DNA of 12,915 nt. Origin: Mycobacterium sp. Lineage in GTDB: Bacteria > Actinomycetota > Actinomycetes > Mycobacteriales > Mycobacteriaceae. The position numbers were made by a program, and so were the translations under genes. Location of the stretch: assembly GCA_025965815.1 (NCBI GenBank), contig JAOPWF010000221.1, forward strand, positions 1 through 12,915. Reading direction: 5' to 3'. The notes beneath the pieces are model-generated. The model saw nothing but the letters and a program-made list of their open reading frames with translations. It did not search any database and had not been told where the DNA came from. This document shows positions 1-7,610 of the stretch, piece by piece. The stretch's first letter is position 1, and every line of letters starts with the position of its first letter.

Positions 1-1755
1 GACCAGCCAGAACGAGCAGATCGTGAAGGTGCCCTCCTCACCGGCCAGACCGTCGTCGGTTTCGTCGGTCCGGTAGCGCAGCACCAGCCCGTCCTCGGTC
101 AACTCGTCGGCGATGGCCAGCACGGTAGCGCGGATGCGGGGGTCGTCGGACGGCAGGAAGCGTGTGAGCACCGCGAGCAGCAGTGAGGCGTCCAGGGCGT
201 TGTCGCCGTAACGCTGGGTGAGCACCCCGCGCGAGTCGACGCCGTGGGCGAGGATGTCGGCCTTGATCTCCTCGGCGATCGCCCGCCACTCGTGGGTGTA
301 ACTCGTCCAGCCATGCAGGTTCGCGAGCTTCGACCCACGGTCCAGGGCGACCCAGCACATCACCTTCGACGAGGTGAAGTGCTGCGGCTCGCCGCGCACC
401 TCCCAGATGCCGCGGTCGGGTTCCTTCCAGTGCTTGATGGCCTCTTCGACCTGACTCTTCAGGACCGGCCACAGCGTCTCCGGGATCTGCTCGCGGGACT
501 TGGCGTGCAGGTACACCGAGTCCAGCATCGATCCCCAGATGTCGTGCTGGCTCTGCTCATACGCACCGTTGCCGATCCGCACCGGTCTCGCGCTGTCGTA
601 ACCGGACAGGTGCGACAACTCGTCCTCGACCAGCGTGCGTTCACCGCTGACGGCGTACATCACCTGAAGCGGATGGGGTTCATCGTTGTTGGCGCCGGAC
701 ACGTCGGCGATGAACGAGAAGAAGTCGTCGGCCTCGCGGTCCAGGCCGAGGGTGTACAGCCCCCACAGCGCGAACGTCGAATCGCGGATCCACGAATAGC
801 GATAGTCCCAGTTACGTTCGCCCCCAGGGGTTTCCGGCAGCGACGTGGTGCTGGCGGCCAGCAGCGCCCCGGTGGGCGAATAGGACAGCCCCTTCAGCGT
901 GAGCGCGCTGCGTTGCAGGTAGGACCGCCACGGATGATCGGGGAAGTTGCCGATGTTGATCCACTGCCGCCACATCTCGCTGGTCGTCCACATCTTCTCG
1001 GCGGCCTCGTCGTAGGTCTGCGGCGCGGCATTCTTCTTGGAGAAGCTCAACGCGACGAAGACATTGTCGCCCTCGGTGAGCCGTGTTCGGGCCCGCGCCT
1101 GGCGGCCCTCCAGCCCGATGCGCAGATTGGTCGTCAGGCGCAGCGTCGGATGCGCGTCCGGATCCTTCTTGGCCCGCGCAATCGCCTCCCCGTAGCCGTT
1201 GGCCGAGAATTCCCACTTGGCACTGTTGCGGTGATAGTCGAACGAAGGCTCGCAGTCCATCACCAATTCGATGGTGCCGCTCACGCACCGCACTGTGCGC
1301 AGCAGGATGTGCTCGGCGTCCCAGTCCATCGGCGTGCGCCGGTGGGTGTGTGAGCGTGTCTCGATGTCGTGCCAGGGACCCATCACCAGGGTGTCGCGGA
1401 CGATGAGCCAGCCGGTGTGGGTCTGCCAGGTGGTCTCCAGGATCAGGCTGCCCGGCAGGTAACGGCGGGCCGCCGGCACGGAGACGCCGTACGGGCCCAT
1501 CCGGAAATGCCCGGCACCGCGGTCCAGGATCGCGCCGAACACGCTGGGAGAATCGGGGCGCGGCACGCACAGCCACTCCACCGACCCGCTCGAGGAGATC
1601 AGGCAGGTGTTTTCGCAGTCAGAGAGAAATGCGTAGTCGGCGATCGGCGGAAACGGGTTCCGCAAACTGCTCGCCGCGTAGGGCACCGGGGCGGTGGTGC
1701 TGAACGACACAGCGGCGCCGTTTTCATCTGCGGGCGTCGCATGCTGCAGGACCAT
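1..1755 (-). CDS. GH15 trehalase-type glycoside hydrolase (3' end beyond window)
   Basis: Glycoside hydrolase family 15 enzyme, most like the mycobacterial alpha,alpha-trehalase group (M. tuberculosis Rv2402 type), which splits trehalose into two glucose units, probably in the cytosol. 585 codons are visible and the gene runs off the left edge; relatives are about 640-680 aa, so roughly 60-90 residues are missing. The ATG at 1755 is the only good start, because an in-frame TAA lies 14 codons upstream. Residues ~30-280 fit the N-terminal beta-sandwich domain and ~290 onward the (alpha/alpha)6 barrel. Visible landmarks are ERNWDYRYSWIRDS (around residue 315), GIWEVRG with the likely general acid E452, and EEGTFTICSFW with the likely base E574. 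No signal peptide is seen. canA ends 58 bp upstream on the same strand, so the two may be cotranscribed. The family call is strong; the exact substrate (trehalose or another alpha-glucoside) is inferred. Confidence 0.9.
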   Translation of the reverse strand, partial: MVLQHATPADENGAAVSFSTTAPVPYAASSLRNPFPPIADYAFLSDCENTCLISSSGSVEWLCVPRPDSPSVFGAILDRGAGHFRMGPYGVSVPAARRYLPGSLILETTWQTHTGWLIVRDTLVMGPWHDIETRSHTHRRTPMDWDAEHILLRTVRCVSGTIELVMDCEPSFDYHRNSAKWEFSANGYGEAIARAKKDPDAHPTLRLTTNLRIGLEGRQARARTRLTEGDNVFVALSFSKKNAAPQTYDEAAEKMWTTSEMWRQWINIGNFPDHPWRSYLQRSALTLKGLSYSPTGALLAASTTSLPETPGGERNWDYRYSWIRDSTFALWGLYTLGLDREADDFFSFIADVSGANNDEPHPLQVMYAVSGERTLVEDELSHLSGYDSARPVRIGNGAYEQSQHDIWGSMLDSVYLHAKSREQIPETLWPVLKSQVEEAIKHWKEPDRGIWEVRGEPQHFTSSKVMCWVALDRGSKLANLHGWTSYTHEWRAIAEEIKADILAHGVDSRGVLTQRYGDNALDASLLLAVLTRFLPSDDPRIRATVLAIADELTEDGLVLRYRTDETDDGLAGEEGTFTICSFWLV

Positions 1756-1813
1756 CTGGACATCATCGACCCCCGACGCGCCCGGTGCAGCCTTTTACCG
1801 GCACCGGACGACG

Positions 1814-2305
1814 TTAGAGCTTCACCTCGCCGAGCTTTCCGGTGGCGACATCGAAGACGAACCCGCGCAGCGATTCGTGCTTGGTGACGAACGGGTTCGC
1901 CTCGATACGGCGCAACGACTGACGCACGTCCTCTTCGAGGTCGCTGAACGCCTCCGCCGCCCACTCCGGCTTGATGCCGGTTTCGTCCTGGATCGCGCTC
2001 TTGAACTCGTCGTCGGTGAAGGTAAGCATCCCGCAGTCGGTGTGATGGATGAGGATGATCTCCTTGGTGCCCAGCAGACGCTGGCTGATCGCGAGCGACC
2101 GGATCTCGTCGTCGGTGATCACGCCGCCCGCATTGCGGATGACGTGGGCCTGCCCGTCGCCCAGTCCGAGGATCCGGTACACGTCGAGCCGGGCATCCAT
2201 GCACGCCACGACCGCGACGTGCTTGCTCGGTGGCAACGGCAGCGGACCCTCGAACGTGCTCGCATACGCCTCGTTGTTGGCCAGATACTCGTCGGTCACG
2301 GACAT
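1814..2305 (-). CDS. canA: Beta-class carbonic anhydrase (Rv1284/CanA type)
   Basis: Cytosolic zinc enzyme interconverting CO2 and bicarbonate. The product is 163 aa, the length I recall for M. tuberculosis Rv1284, and closely resembles it throughout. The beta-CA zinc site is complete: C35 and D37 with R39 in ACMDARLD, and H88 and C91 in HHTDCGM. The Asp-Arg pair D37/R39 typical of the class is present. The start at 2305 is fixed by a strong Shine-Dalgarno (AGGAGG, 5-base spacing); an in-frame ATG at 2380 would add 25 unconserved residues and bury that site. The GH15 gene follows 58 bp downstream and the GT39 gene ends 118 bp upstream. In M. tuberculosis this gene lies next to, and divergent from, oppB; here oppB is about 9.5 kb away but still divergent. 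Confidence 0.95.
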   Translation of the reverse strand: MSVTDEYLANNEAYASTFEGPLPLPPSKHVAVVACMDARLDVYRILGLGDGQAHVIRNAGGVITDDEIRSLAISQRLLGTKEIILIHHTDCGMLTFTDDEFKSAIQDETGIKPEWAAEAFSDLEEDVRQSLRRIEANPFVTKHESLRGFVFDVATGKLGEVKL

Positions 2306-2310
2306 TGAGA

Positions 2311-2316
2311 CCTCCT
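2311..2316 (-). promoter_or_regulatory. Strong ribosome binding site of canA
   Basis: AGGAGG on the minus strand, 5 bases before the ATG at 2305. It decides the start of canA against the longer in-frame ATG at 2380. It is much better than the ribosome sites of neighbouring genes in the window, most of which are weak. Confidence 0.85.
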
Positions 2317-2330
2317 GGGATTCGGTTCGC

Positions 2331-2361
2331 TGCATACAACGCTCAGCTGTGACGTTAACAA
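2331..2361 (-). promoter_or_regulatory. Possible canA promoter with TCACAGC motif
   Basis: Upstream of canA the minus strand reads TTGTTA (2356-2361) as a possible -35 and TATGCA (2331-2336) as a weak -10, 19 bases apart. Between them is TCACAGCTGAG (2342-2352), an 11-mer also found upstream of the GT2-GtrA gene. The hexamers are poor matches, so the promoter is uncertain. The shared 11-mer is seen directly. Confidence 0.3.
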
Positions 2362-2408
2362 GAAGGCGCCTGGATGCCACTAGTGGAAATCAACCAGATC
2401 GGATCGGC

Positions 2409-2425
2409 GACGGCCCGTGGCCGTC
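2409..2425 (-). terminator. Hairpin overlapping the last stop codon of the glycosyltransferase operon
   Basis: GACGGCC-cgt-GGCCGTC is a perfect 7-bp, GC-rich stem with a 3-base loop. Its 5' arm, read on the minus strand, includes two bases of the TGA stop (2424-2426) of the downstream GT39 gene. There is no T-run, which is common for mycobacterial terminators. Its place, between the operon end and the canA promoter region, fits a terminator that isolates canA. Function is inferred from structure and position. Confidence 0.5.
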
Positions 2426-4358
2426 ACCCCCCGGCCGTCGGCGAACTCAGGTCGTAGACCGTCGTCCCGCCGACGTCGGTAGCGGTGAAGTTCTTCTGCA
2501 CCCACGTCGAGATCTCGCCGGAACTGCCCGACCTACCGCCGTGCTGGCCACCCATGCCGCCGCCCGCGATGAAGTACCGCACCTGGCCGTCGGCGACGTA
2601 CTGCTGGAACTGCGCCAACGTGGGCGAGTTGTCGGCTCCGGTGAATCCTCCGACCGCCATGATCGAGGCACCGGTCTTCAGTTCCAAACTGCTCGCCGTC
2701 ATGGAGCCGATACTTGCTGCGGCCCAACGGTTGTCGGCGGCTTCCACCAGTGCGGCGAGCTGGGCGTTGTCGGACCCGGCGCGGCCGAAGCCGTCCCGTC
2801 CGGGCTGGCCAGCGCCGAAGCCGCCGGTGCTCGGCCCGGAGGTGGGTATCGGCCCGTTATGCGAACGCGCGACGGTGTCCACGGCGTACGCTGTCGTCGC
2901 CGCCAGCCCGAACAACGTTGCGGCGACGGCTATTACTACCGGGCTGACGACCGCGCCGCGACGCATCCGCTGCACACCGACGACGAGCAGCGACGCCACC
3001 ACAACCGACCCAACGACCACCACCCAGCGCAGCCCCGGGAACCAGTCGGGTGTGCGGTCGAGCAGGACGAAGGCCCACACTCCGGTGCCGGCCGACATCA
3101 CGGCGAGCACGATTCGGGCCTGCAGAAAATGCCTGCCCCGCCACAACTCCCGGACCGAGATGGCGACCACCGCCGCAATCGCGGGAGCCAGCGCGACCGT
3201 GTAATAGGGGTGGATCACGCCACCCATGAAGCTGAAGACTGCGCCGGTCACCAGCAACCAGCCACCCCACAGCAGCAAGTTGGCACGGACCCGGCCGGTT
3301 CTCGGCCCGCGGCGGGTGAACCACAGCCCGGCGAGGAGACCGACCAGTGCGGCCGGCAGCAGCCACGAGATCTCGGTTCCCATCGACTGTCCGAACAGCC
3401 TGCCGATGCTCGGGTCGCCGCCGAACATCAGCCCGCCGGGCCCTCCACCACCACCCGGTCCTCCACTACTACCGACCACCCGGTCGATTCCGTTGTAGCC
3501 CAACGCGAGTTGCAACAGGCTGTTGTCGGTCGATCCACCGATGTACGGCCGGGACGAACTGGGCCACAGGCTCACCAGGGCGATGAACCAGCCCGCCGAC
3601 GCGATCATCGCGGCGGCACCGATGAGCAGTTTTCCGATGCGTCCCCACAGCGGGCCGGGCGCCGTGACCAGAAAGGCGAGCGCGAGTCCGGGGACGATCA
3701 CGAACGCCTGCATCATCTTGGCAAGGAAGGCGAACCCGATCGCGCACCCGGCCAGTGCGATCCACCGGCTGCCGCCCGACTCGATCGCGCGGACCATGCA
3801 GTACGCGGCCACCACCAACAGCAGCACCAGCAGCGCGTCCGGGTTGTTGAACCGGAACATCAGCACGGCCACCGGGGTCACCGCGAGCACACCACCGGCC
3901 ATCAGTCCCGCGGCCGGTCCGCTGCAGCGCCGCACCGCCGCGTTGAGCAACGCGACCGCGCCGACGCTCATCAGCGCCTGCGGCAATAGCATTGAGAATG
4001 CGCTGAATCCAAGCAGCCTGCCGGACAACCCCATCACCCACAGGGCTGCGGGCGGTTTGTCGACGGTGATCGCATTGCCGGAGTCCAGCGATCCGAAGAG
4101 CAAGGCCTTCCAGTCCTGGGTTCCCGCCTGCACGGCGGCGGCGTAGAAGTCGTTGGCCCAACCGGACGAGCCCAATCCCCACAGATACAGGACCGCCGTC
4201 GCGGCGAGCAGCGCCAGCAGGGAAGGTCGCGCCCAGCGGGGTTGCGATCTGTCGCCGAACAGCAGCCGCGAAACCCGCGAGTCGCTGGGCTCCCGCCCAT
4301 CGGACGACCGACCTGGCGACGTACCGGCAGGTCGGATTGATTCGGAAGTGATCGTCAT
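2424..4358 (-). CDS. GT39-family (ArnT/YkcB-like) membrane glycosyltransferase, downstream copy
   Basis: 644-aa polytopic membrane protein with about a dozen hydrophobic segments (first at ~45-62, last at ~473-492) and a soluble C-terminal domain (~530-640), most likely outside the membrane. It belongs to the GT39/PMT_2 group, which moves a sugar from a polyprenyl-phosphate donor to an acceptor on the outer face. The loop after the first span carries ITVDKPPAALWV (D100), comparable to the acidic and KPP motifs of ArnT-like enzymes. FRFNNPDALLVLLLV (~168) and HPYYTVALAPA (~383) are shared with the second copy at 5731-7599. A loop at ~298-315 is almost pure Gly/Pro. I chose the ATG at 4358: GAGGA lies ahead of it, the gap to the upstream gene is 34 bp, and the longer frame would read back into that gene. 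Last gene of the five-gene unit. Sugar and acceptor cannot be read from sequence. Confidence 0.85.
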   Translation of the reverse strand: MTITSESIRPAGTSPGRSSDGREPSDSRVSRLLFGDRSQPRWARPSLLALLAATAVLYLWGLGSSGWANDFYAAAVQAGTQDWKALLFGSLDSGNAITVDKPPAALWVMGLSGRLLGFSAFSMLLPQALMSVGAVALLNAAVRRCSGPAAGLMAGGVLAVTPVAVLMFRFNNPDALLVLLLVVAAYCMVRAIESGGSRWIALAGCAIGFAFLAKMMQAFVIVPGLALAFLVTAPGPLWGRIGKLLIGAAAMIASAGWFIALVSLWPSSSRPYIGGSTDNSLLQLALGYNGIDRVVGSSGGPGGGGGPGGLMFGGDPSIGRLFGQSMGTEISWLLPAALVGLLAGLWFTRRGPRTGRVRANLLLWGGWLLVTGAVFSFMGGVIHPYYTVALAPAIAAVVAISVRELWRGRHFLQARIVLAVMSAGTGVWAFVLLDRTPDWFPGLRWVVVVGSVVVASLLVVGVQRMRRGAVVSPVVIAVAATLFGLAATTAYAVDTVARSHNGPIPTSGPSTGGFGAGQPGRDGFGRAGSDNAQLAALVEAADNRWAAASIGSMTASSLELKTGASIMAVGGFTGADNSPTLAQFQQYVADGQVRYFIAGGGMGGQHGGRSGSSGEISTWVQKNFTATDVGGTTVYDLSSPTAGG

Positions 4359-4392
4359 TTGGCCAGTCCTCGGGTAGGTCGTCGGGTCGGGG

Positions 4393-5664
4393 TCAGCGCG
4401 ACCGGTGGGGATGAAACACCCAGCCGCGCAGTAGAACGAAACGAAGGGCCGTTGCAACAAGATTGGCAAGCACCAGAACCACGAGCTCGATTCCGCGCGC
4501 CGGTTGGTCAACCAGGCCGTGTAGAGCGCCCAGCGCCCCGCTGGTGATCGCCAACGCGATCCCGAACACCACCAGGCCTTCGATGTGGTGGCGGGTGGCG
4601 CTCCCCCCACGCACCCCGAAGGTGAAGCGCCGGTTCGCCGCGGTGTTTCCGATCGCCGTGACCAGCAGAGCGATCAGGTTGGCGGCCTGGGCGCCGAGCC
4701 AGCCGTGCAGGAGCATGAAGAGCACCAGATAGGCGGCCGTGGAGGCGACGCCGACACTGCCGAACCGGACCGCCTGACGCAACAGCGAACCGGGTGCGGC
4801 CGATACACGGGACGAACCGAGTTGGGCGGCAATCATGTTGACCGGGATAGTCCCGGTGGCGAACCCTTTCAGCAGCCGGGCGACACCCTTCAGGTCGGCA
4901 GTCGCGGTGGCGACGATGTCGACCCGACTGTCTTGGTCGTCGACCCAGTCGACGGGCACCTCGTGGATCCGCAGGCCGCTGCGTTCGGCGAGCACGAGCA
5001 GTTCGGTGTCGAAGAACCAGCCCGTGTCGGCCACATGCGGCAGCAGGCGTTGCGCGACGTCGGCGCGAATCGCCTTGAATCCGCATTGCGCGTCTGAGAA
5101 GCGTGCCGCCAGAGCAGATTTGAGAATCAGGTTGTAACAGCGTGAGATGACCTCACGCTTCGCGCCGCGGACCACCCGTGACCCCCTGTTCAGCCGCGTC
5201 CCGATCGCCAGGTCCGAGTGACCCGAGATCAGCGGTGCGACCAGCGGGGCGAGCGCCGCGAGGTCGGTGGACAGGTCGACGTCCATGTAGGCGAGAACGG
5301 GCGCATCGGAGCGGGACCACACCGCATGCAGTGCCCGGCCCCGGCCCTTCTGTTCGAGCCGCACCACGCGCACGTTGGCGAACTCGTCGGCCAGCTCTGC
5401 GGCGATCCGCGACGTGTCGTCGGCGCTGGCGTTGTCGGCGATGGTGATCCGCGCCGGGAACGGGAAGTGCTCCTCGAGGTGATGGTGCAGCCGCCGAACC
5501 GAGTTGGCAAGGGCGGCTTGCTCGTTGTAGACGGGAACGACCACGTCGAGCACGGGGACACCGTGAGCGCGTGCGACCGCGGCAGCTTCCGGCCGCGATG
5601 CGAAGTGCTCCTGGTGATCCCCGTCGACGTCATATCCGAGGGCGATGTCTGTCATGACACCCAT
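4393..5664 (-). CDS. GT2 polyprenyl-phosphate glycosyltransferase fused to GtrA membrane domain
   Basis: 423-aa fusion. Residues ~39-275 form a DPM1/GtrB-like GT2 domain, with the nucleotide-binding start VVVPVYNEQ (42-50), the metal-binding DVD (128-130), CGFKAIR (194-200) and FFDTELL (217-223). Residues ~297-418 form a four-span GtrA domain beginning RFGSVGVAS and ending RFVLLRGWVF, typical of GtrA. GT2 enzymes of this group make polyprenyl-phosphate-linked sugars on the cytoplasmic side, and GtrA proteins are thought to help flip them. The fusion would link both steps and feed the flanking GT39 enzymes. The start is ATG 5664 or ATG 5655 three codons in; neither has a clear Shine-Dalgarno. 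It lies 66 bp after the upstream GT39 gene and 34 bp before the next. The domain calls are firm; the sugar is unknown. Confidence 0.88.
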   Translation of the reverse strand: MGVMTDIALGYDVDGDHQEHFASRPEAAAVARAHGVPVLDVVVPVYNEQAALANSVRRLHHHLEEHFPFPARITIADNASADDTSRIAAELADEFANVRVVRLEQKGRGRALHAVWSRSDAPVLAYMDVDLSTDLAALAPLVAPLISGHSDLAIGTRLNRGSRVVRGAKREVISRCYNLILKSALAARFSDAQCGFKAIRADVAQRLLPHVADTGWFFDTELLVLAERSGLRIHEVPVDWVDDQDSRVDIVATATADLKGVARLLKGFATGTIPVNMIAAQLGSSRVSAAPGSLLRQAVRFGSVGVASTAAYLVLFMLLHGWLGAQAANLIALLVTAIGNTAANRRFTFGVRGGSATRHHIEGLVVFGIALAITSGALGALHGLVDQPARGIELVVLVLANLVATALRFVLLRGWVFHPHRSR

Positions 5665-5673
5665 CGTTGCCGA

Positions 5674-5724
5674 GCTGTGTGTGTCGGCTGTGGGCGCAAG
5701 CTATGCCTCAGCTGTGAGATCTCA
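5674..5724 (-). promoter_or_regulatory. CACAGC repeat cluster upstream of the GT2-GtrA gene
   Basis: The 66-bp gap before the GT2-GtrA gene holds three copies of CACAGC on the minus strand (at 5674-5679, 5687-5692 and 5711-5716), spaced 13 and 24 bp. The outermost is part of TCACAGCTGAG (5707-5717), identical to the motif upstream of canA. A perfect palindrome TGAGATCTCA (5715-5724) overlaps it. This could be an internal regulated promoter inside the operon. No clear -10 or -35 is seen. Confidence 0.35.
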
Positions 5725-5730
5725 GCCGCC

Positions 5731-7599
5731 TCAGCTGGTGAGGTCGTAGGCGGTGACGCGGTCGATGATCAGGCCCTGGAAGTTCGCCTCGACCCATTCG
5801 ACGATGTTCGCCGCCTCGCGGCTACCGCTCGTCGCACCGCCCCACGGCCCCATCATCTTTCCGCCGACGAAGTAGTGGATCCGCTTGTCGGCCACATACT
5901 GCTTGAACTGCTCCAGCGTCGGCGACGGATCGGTGCCGTTGAACCCACCGACCGCCATCACCGGCTCACCCGTGGCGAGTTGGTAGCCGGCCGCGCTGCT
6001 GGAGCCGATGGCCGCCGCGACCCAGGTGTAGTCCGCCGCGTCGGCCTGCAGGACCTTGGAAAACTCGGAGCCGGGCTCGGTTGACCCGAGGAACCCGCCG
6101 GGCCCACCGCGCCCACCGGGAACGCCGGGGCCCCAGTGGCGCGACGGTCCGGCCGACGGCATCGCGCCCTCATGTGGCGCAGCGGCGGTCGCAATCGAAT
6201 AGGCAGCGGGGGCCGCCAGACAGACCGCAACGGCCAATGCGGCCACCGCCCGTGCGAAGCGCGTGTTGAACCGGCCGACGACGAGCAGTAGGGCCGCCGT
6301 GCCGGTACCCGCGACCGCGATCGTCGGGCGTATCCAGGGCAGCCAGTCCGCATTACGGGCCAACAGCACACAGGCCAGCACGGCACTGACGAGAACGGCC
6401 CCCGACAGCGCGGTCGCGACACGCAAGTTGTTGCGCCGCTGCCACATCAGTGATGCGCCGACACCGATACCCGCAGCGACGGCAGGCGCCAGCGCGACGG
6501 TGTAATACGGGTGCAGGATTCCGTTCGCGTAGCTGAACACCACCGCGGTCACGGCCAGCCAGCCGCCCCACAGCACCAGGGCCGCTCGGGTCGGATCGGT
6601 GCGTGGTGCCCACCCGACGATGAACAGTCCGGCGACGATGCAGATCACTCCCGCAGGGAGCAGCCAGGAGATCTCGCCGCCCATGCCGCTGCCGAACAGC
6701 CGTCCGGCGCCGACGTCGTAGTTGAGGTTGCCGAGGCCGCCGATTTCCGCACCGGTCAGACGGCCGAATCCGTTGTAGCCCAACACTAACTCGACGATGC
6801 TGTTGTGCTGCGATCCGCCGATGTACGGCCGTGCGGAGGCGGGCCAGAGCTCGACCAGCACGAGATACCATCCGCCGGCGGCGATCGTGGCAAGCCCGGC
6901 GCCGACCACGTCGAGTAGCCGTCGCCGCAACGGCGCGTGTGCGGCGAGCAGGTAGGCGCCGGCGAACGCCGGCAGGACGAGGAACGCCTGCAACATCTTG
7001 GCGAGGAACCCGAAGCCCACCGCGACGCCTGCGAGGACCAACCACCAGCGGCTGCTGTCTTTTTCGCACGCGCGCTGCATACAGTAGGCCCCGGCGACCA
7101 GCAGCAGCACCAGGAGCGCGTCGGGGTTGTTGAACCGGAACATCAACGCGGCCACCGGTGTCAGCGCGAAGACCGAACCGGCCAGCAGCGCGGCCCCCGG
7201 TCCGCTGACCCGGCGGACCGCGGCGTAGAGCAGCGCGACCGCGGCCACGCCCTCGAGCGCCTGTGGGGCCAGCACACTCCACGAGTTCAGCCCGAACGAC
7301 CGGACGGATGCGTCGATGACCCACAGCGCAGCGGGAGGCTTGTCGACGGTGATCGAACTGGCCGCATCGCTGGACCCGAACAACATTGCGGTCCAGCTGT
7401 TCCCGCCGGCCTGCGCCGCCGCCGAGTAGAAGCTGTTCGCCCAGCCGCTGGCCGACAGATTCCACAGGTAGAGCAGCCCGGTCAATGCCAGCAGAATGCC
7501 GAATGCGATGGGTTCCGTCCGCGGCCTACGTCGCGCCGGTCGCAGGGTGGGCACATCGACAGCCGATTCCGGCGCTACCAGGGTCACTCGCTCGATCAT
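5731..7599 (-). CDS. GT39-family (ArnT/YkcB-like) membrane glycosyltransferase, upstream copy
   Basis: 622-aa polytopic membrane protein, clearly a paralogue of the product of 2424-4358 with the same architecture. It has a short Arg-rich cytoplasmic start, a first span at ~31-47, the ITVDKPPAALWV loop (D86), the FRFNNPDALLVLLLV segment, HPYYTVALAPA, and a C-terminal soluble domain (~510-620) with AVGGFNGTDPSPTLEQFKQYV. The Gly/Pro-rich stretch lies just before the C-terminal domain (~485-503); the internal loop that is pure Gly/Pro in the other copy is ordinary sequence here. In the first loop it reads NSFYSAA where the other has NDFYAAA, so acceptor or donor choice may differ. It starts 11 bp after the kinase gene, with AGGG about 8 bases ahead of the ATG. 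The family role, sugar transfer from a lipid carrier on the outer face of the membrane, is known; the target is not. Confidence 0.85.
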   Translation of the reverse strand: MIERVTLVAPESAVDVPTLRPARRRPRTEPIAFGILLALTGLLYLWNLSASGWANSFYSAAAQAGGNSWTAMLFGSSDAASSITVDKPPAALWVIDASVRSFGLNSWSVLAPQALEGVAAVALLYAAVRRVSGPGAALLAGSVFALTPVAALMFRFNNPDALLVLLLVAGAYCMQRACEKDSSRWWLVLAGVAVGFGFLAKMLQAFLVLPAFAGAYLLAAHAPLRRRLLDVVGAGLATIAAGGWYLVLVELWPASARPYIGGSQHNSIVELVLGYNGFGRLTGAEIGGLGNLNYDVGAGRLFGSGMGGEISWLLPAGVICIVAGLFIVGWAPRTDPTRAALVLWGGWLAVTAVVFSYANGILHPYYTVALAPAVAAGIGVGASLMWQRRNNLRVATALSGAVLVSAVLACVLLARNADWLPWIRPTIAVAGTGTAALLLVVGRFNTRFARAVAALAVAVCLAAPAAYSIATAAAPHEGAMPSAGPSRHWGPGVPGGRGGPGGFLGSTEPGSEFSKVLQADAADYTWVAAAIGSSSAAGYQLATGEPVMAVGGFNGTDPSPTLEQFKQYVADKRIHYFVGGKMMGPWGGATSGSREAANIVEWVEANFQGLIIDRVTAYDLTS

Positions 7600-7610
7600 C
7601 GCGTGCCCTG

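Noticed and set aside
244..1353. 369-codon plus-strand open frame opposite the GH15 gene
   Set aside because: It mirrors the strongly supported GH15 frame, which has intact catalytic motifs; the antisense product has no recognisable domain.
3424..3472. Possible tandem repeat from the GGN/CCN-rich tract
   Set aside because: It encodes the poly-Gly/Pro loop of the GT39 protein in frame and has no regular repeat unit.
2049..3989. 646-codon plus-strand open frame opposite canA and a GT39 gene
   Set aside because: It is rich in Pro, His, Gln and Arg, matches no family I know, and crosses two well-supported minus-strand genes. Such long antisense frames are expected where GC3 is very high.
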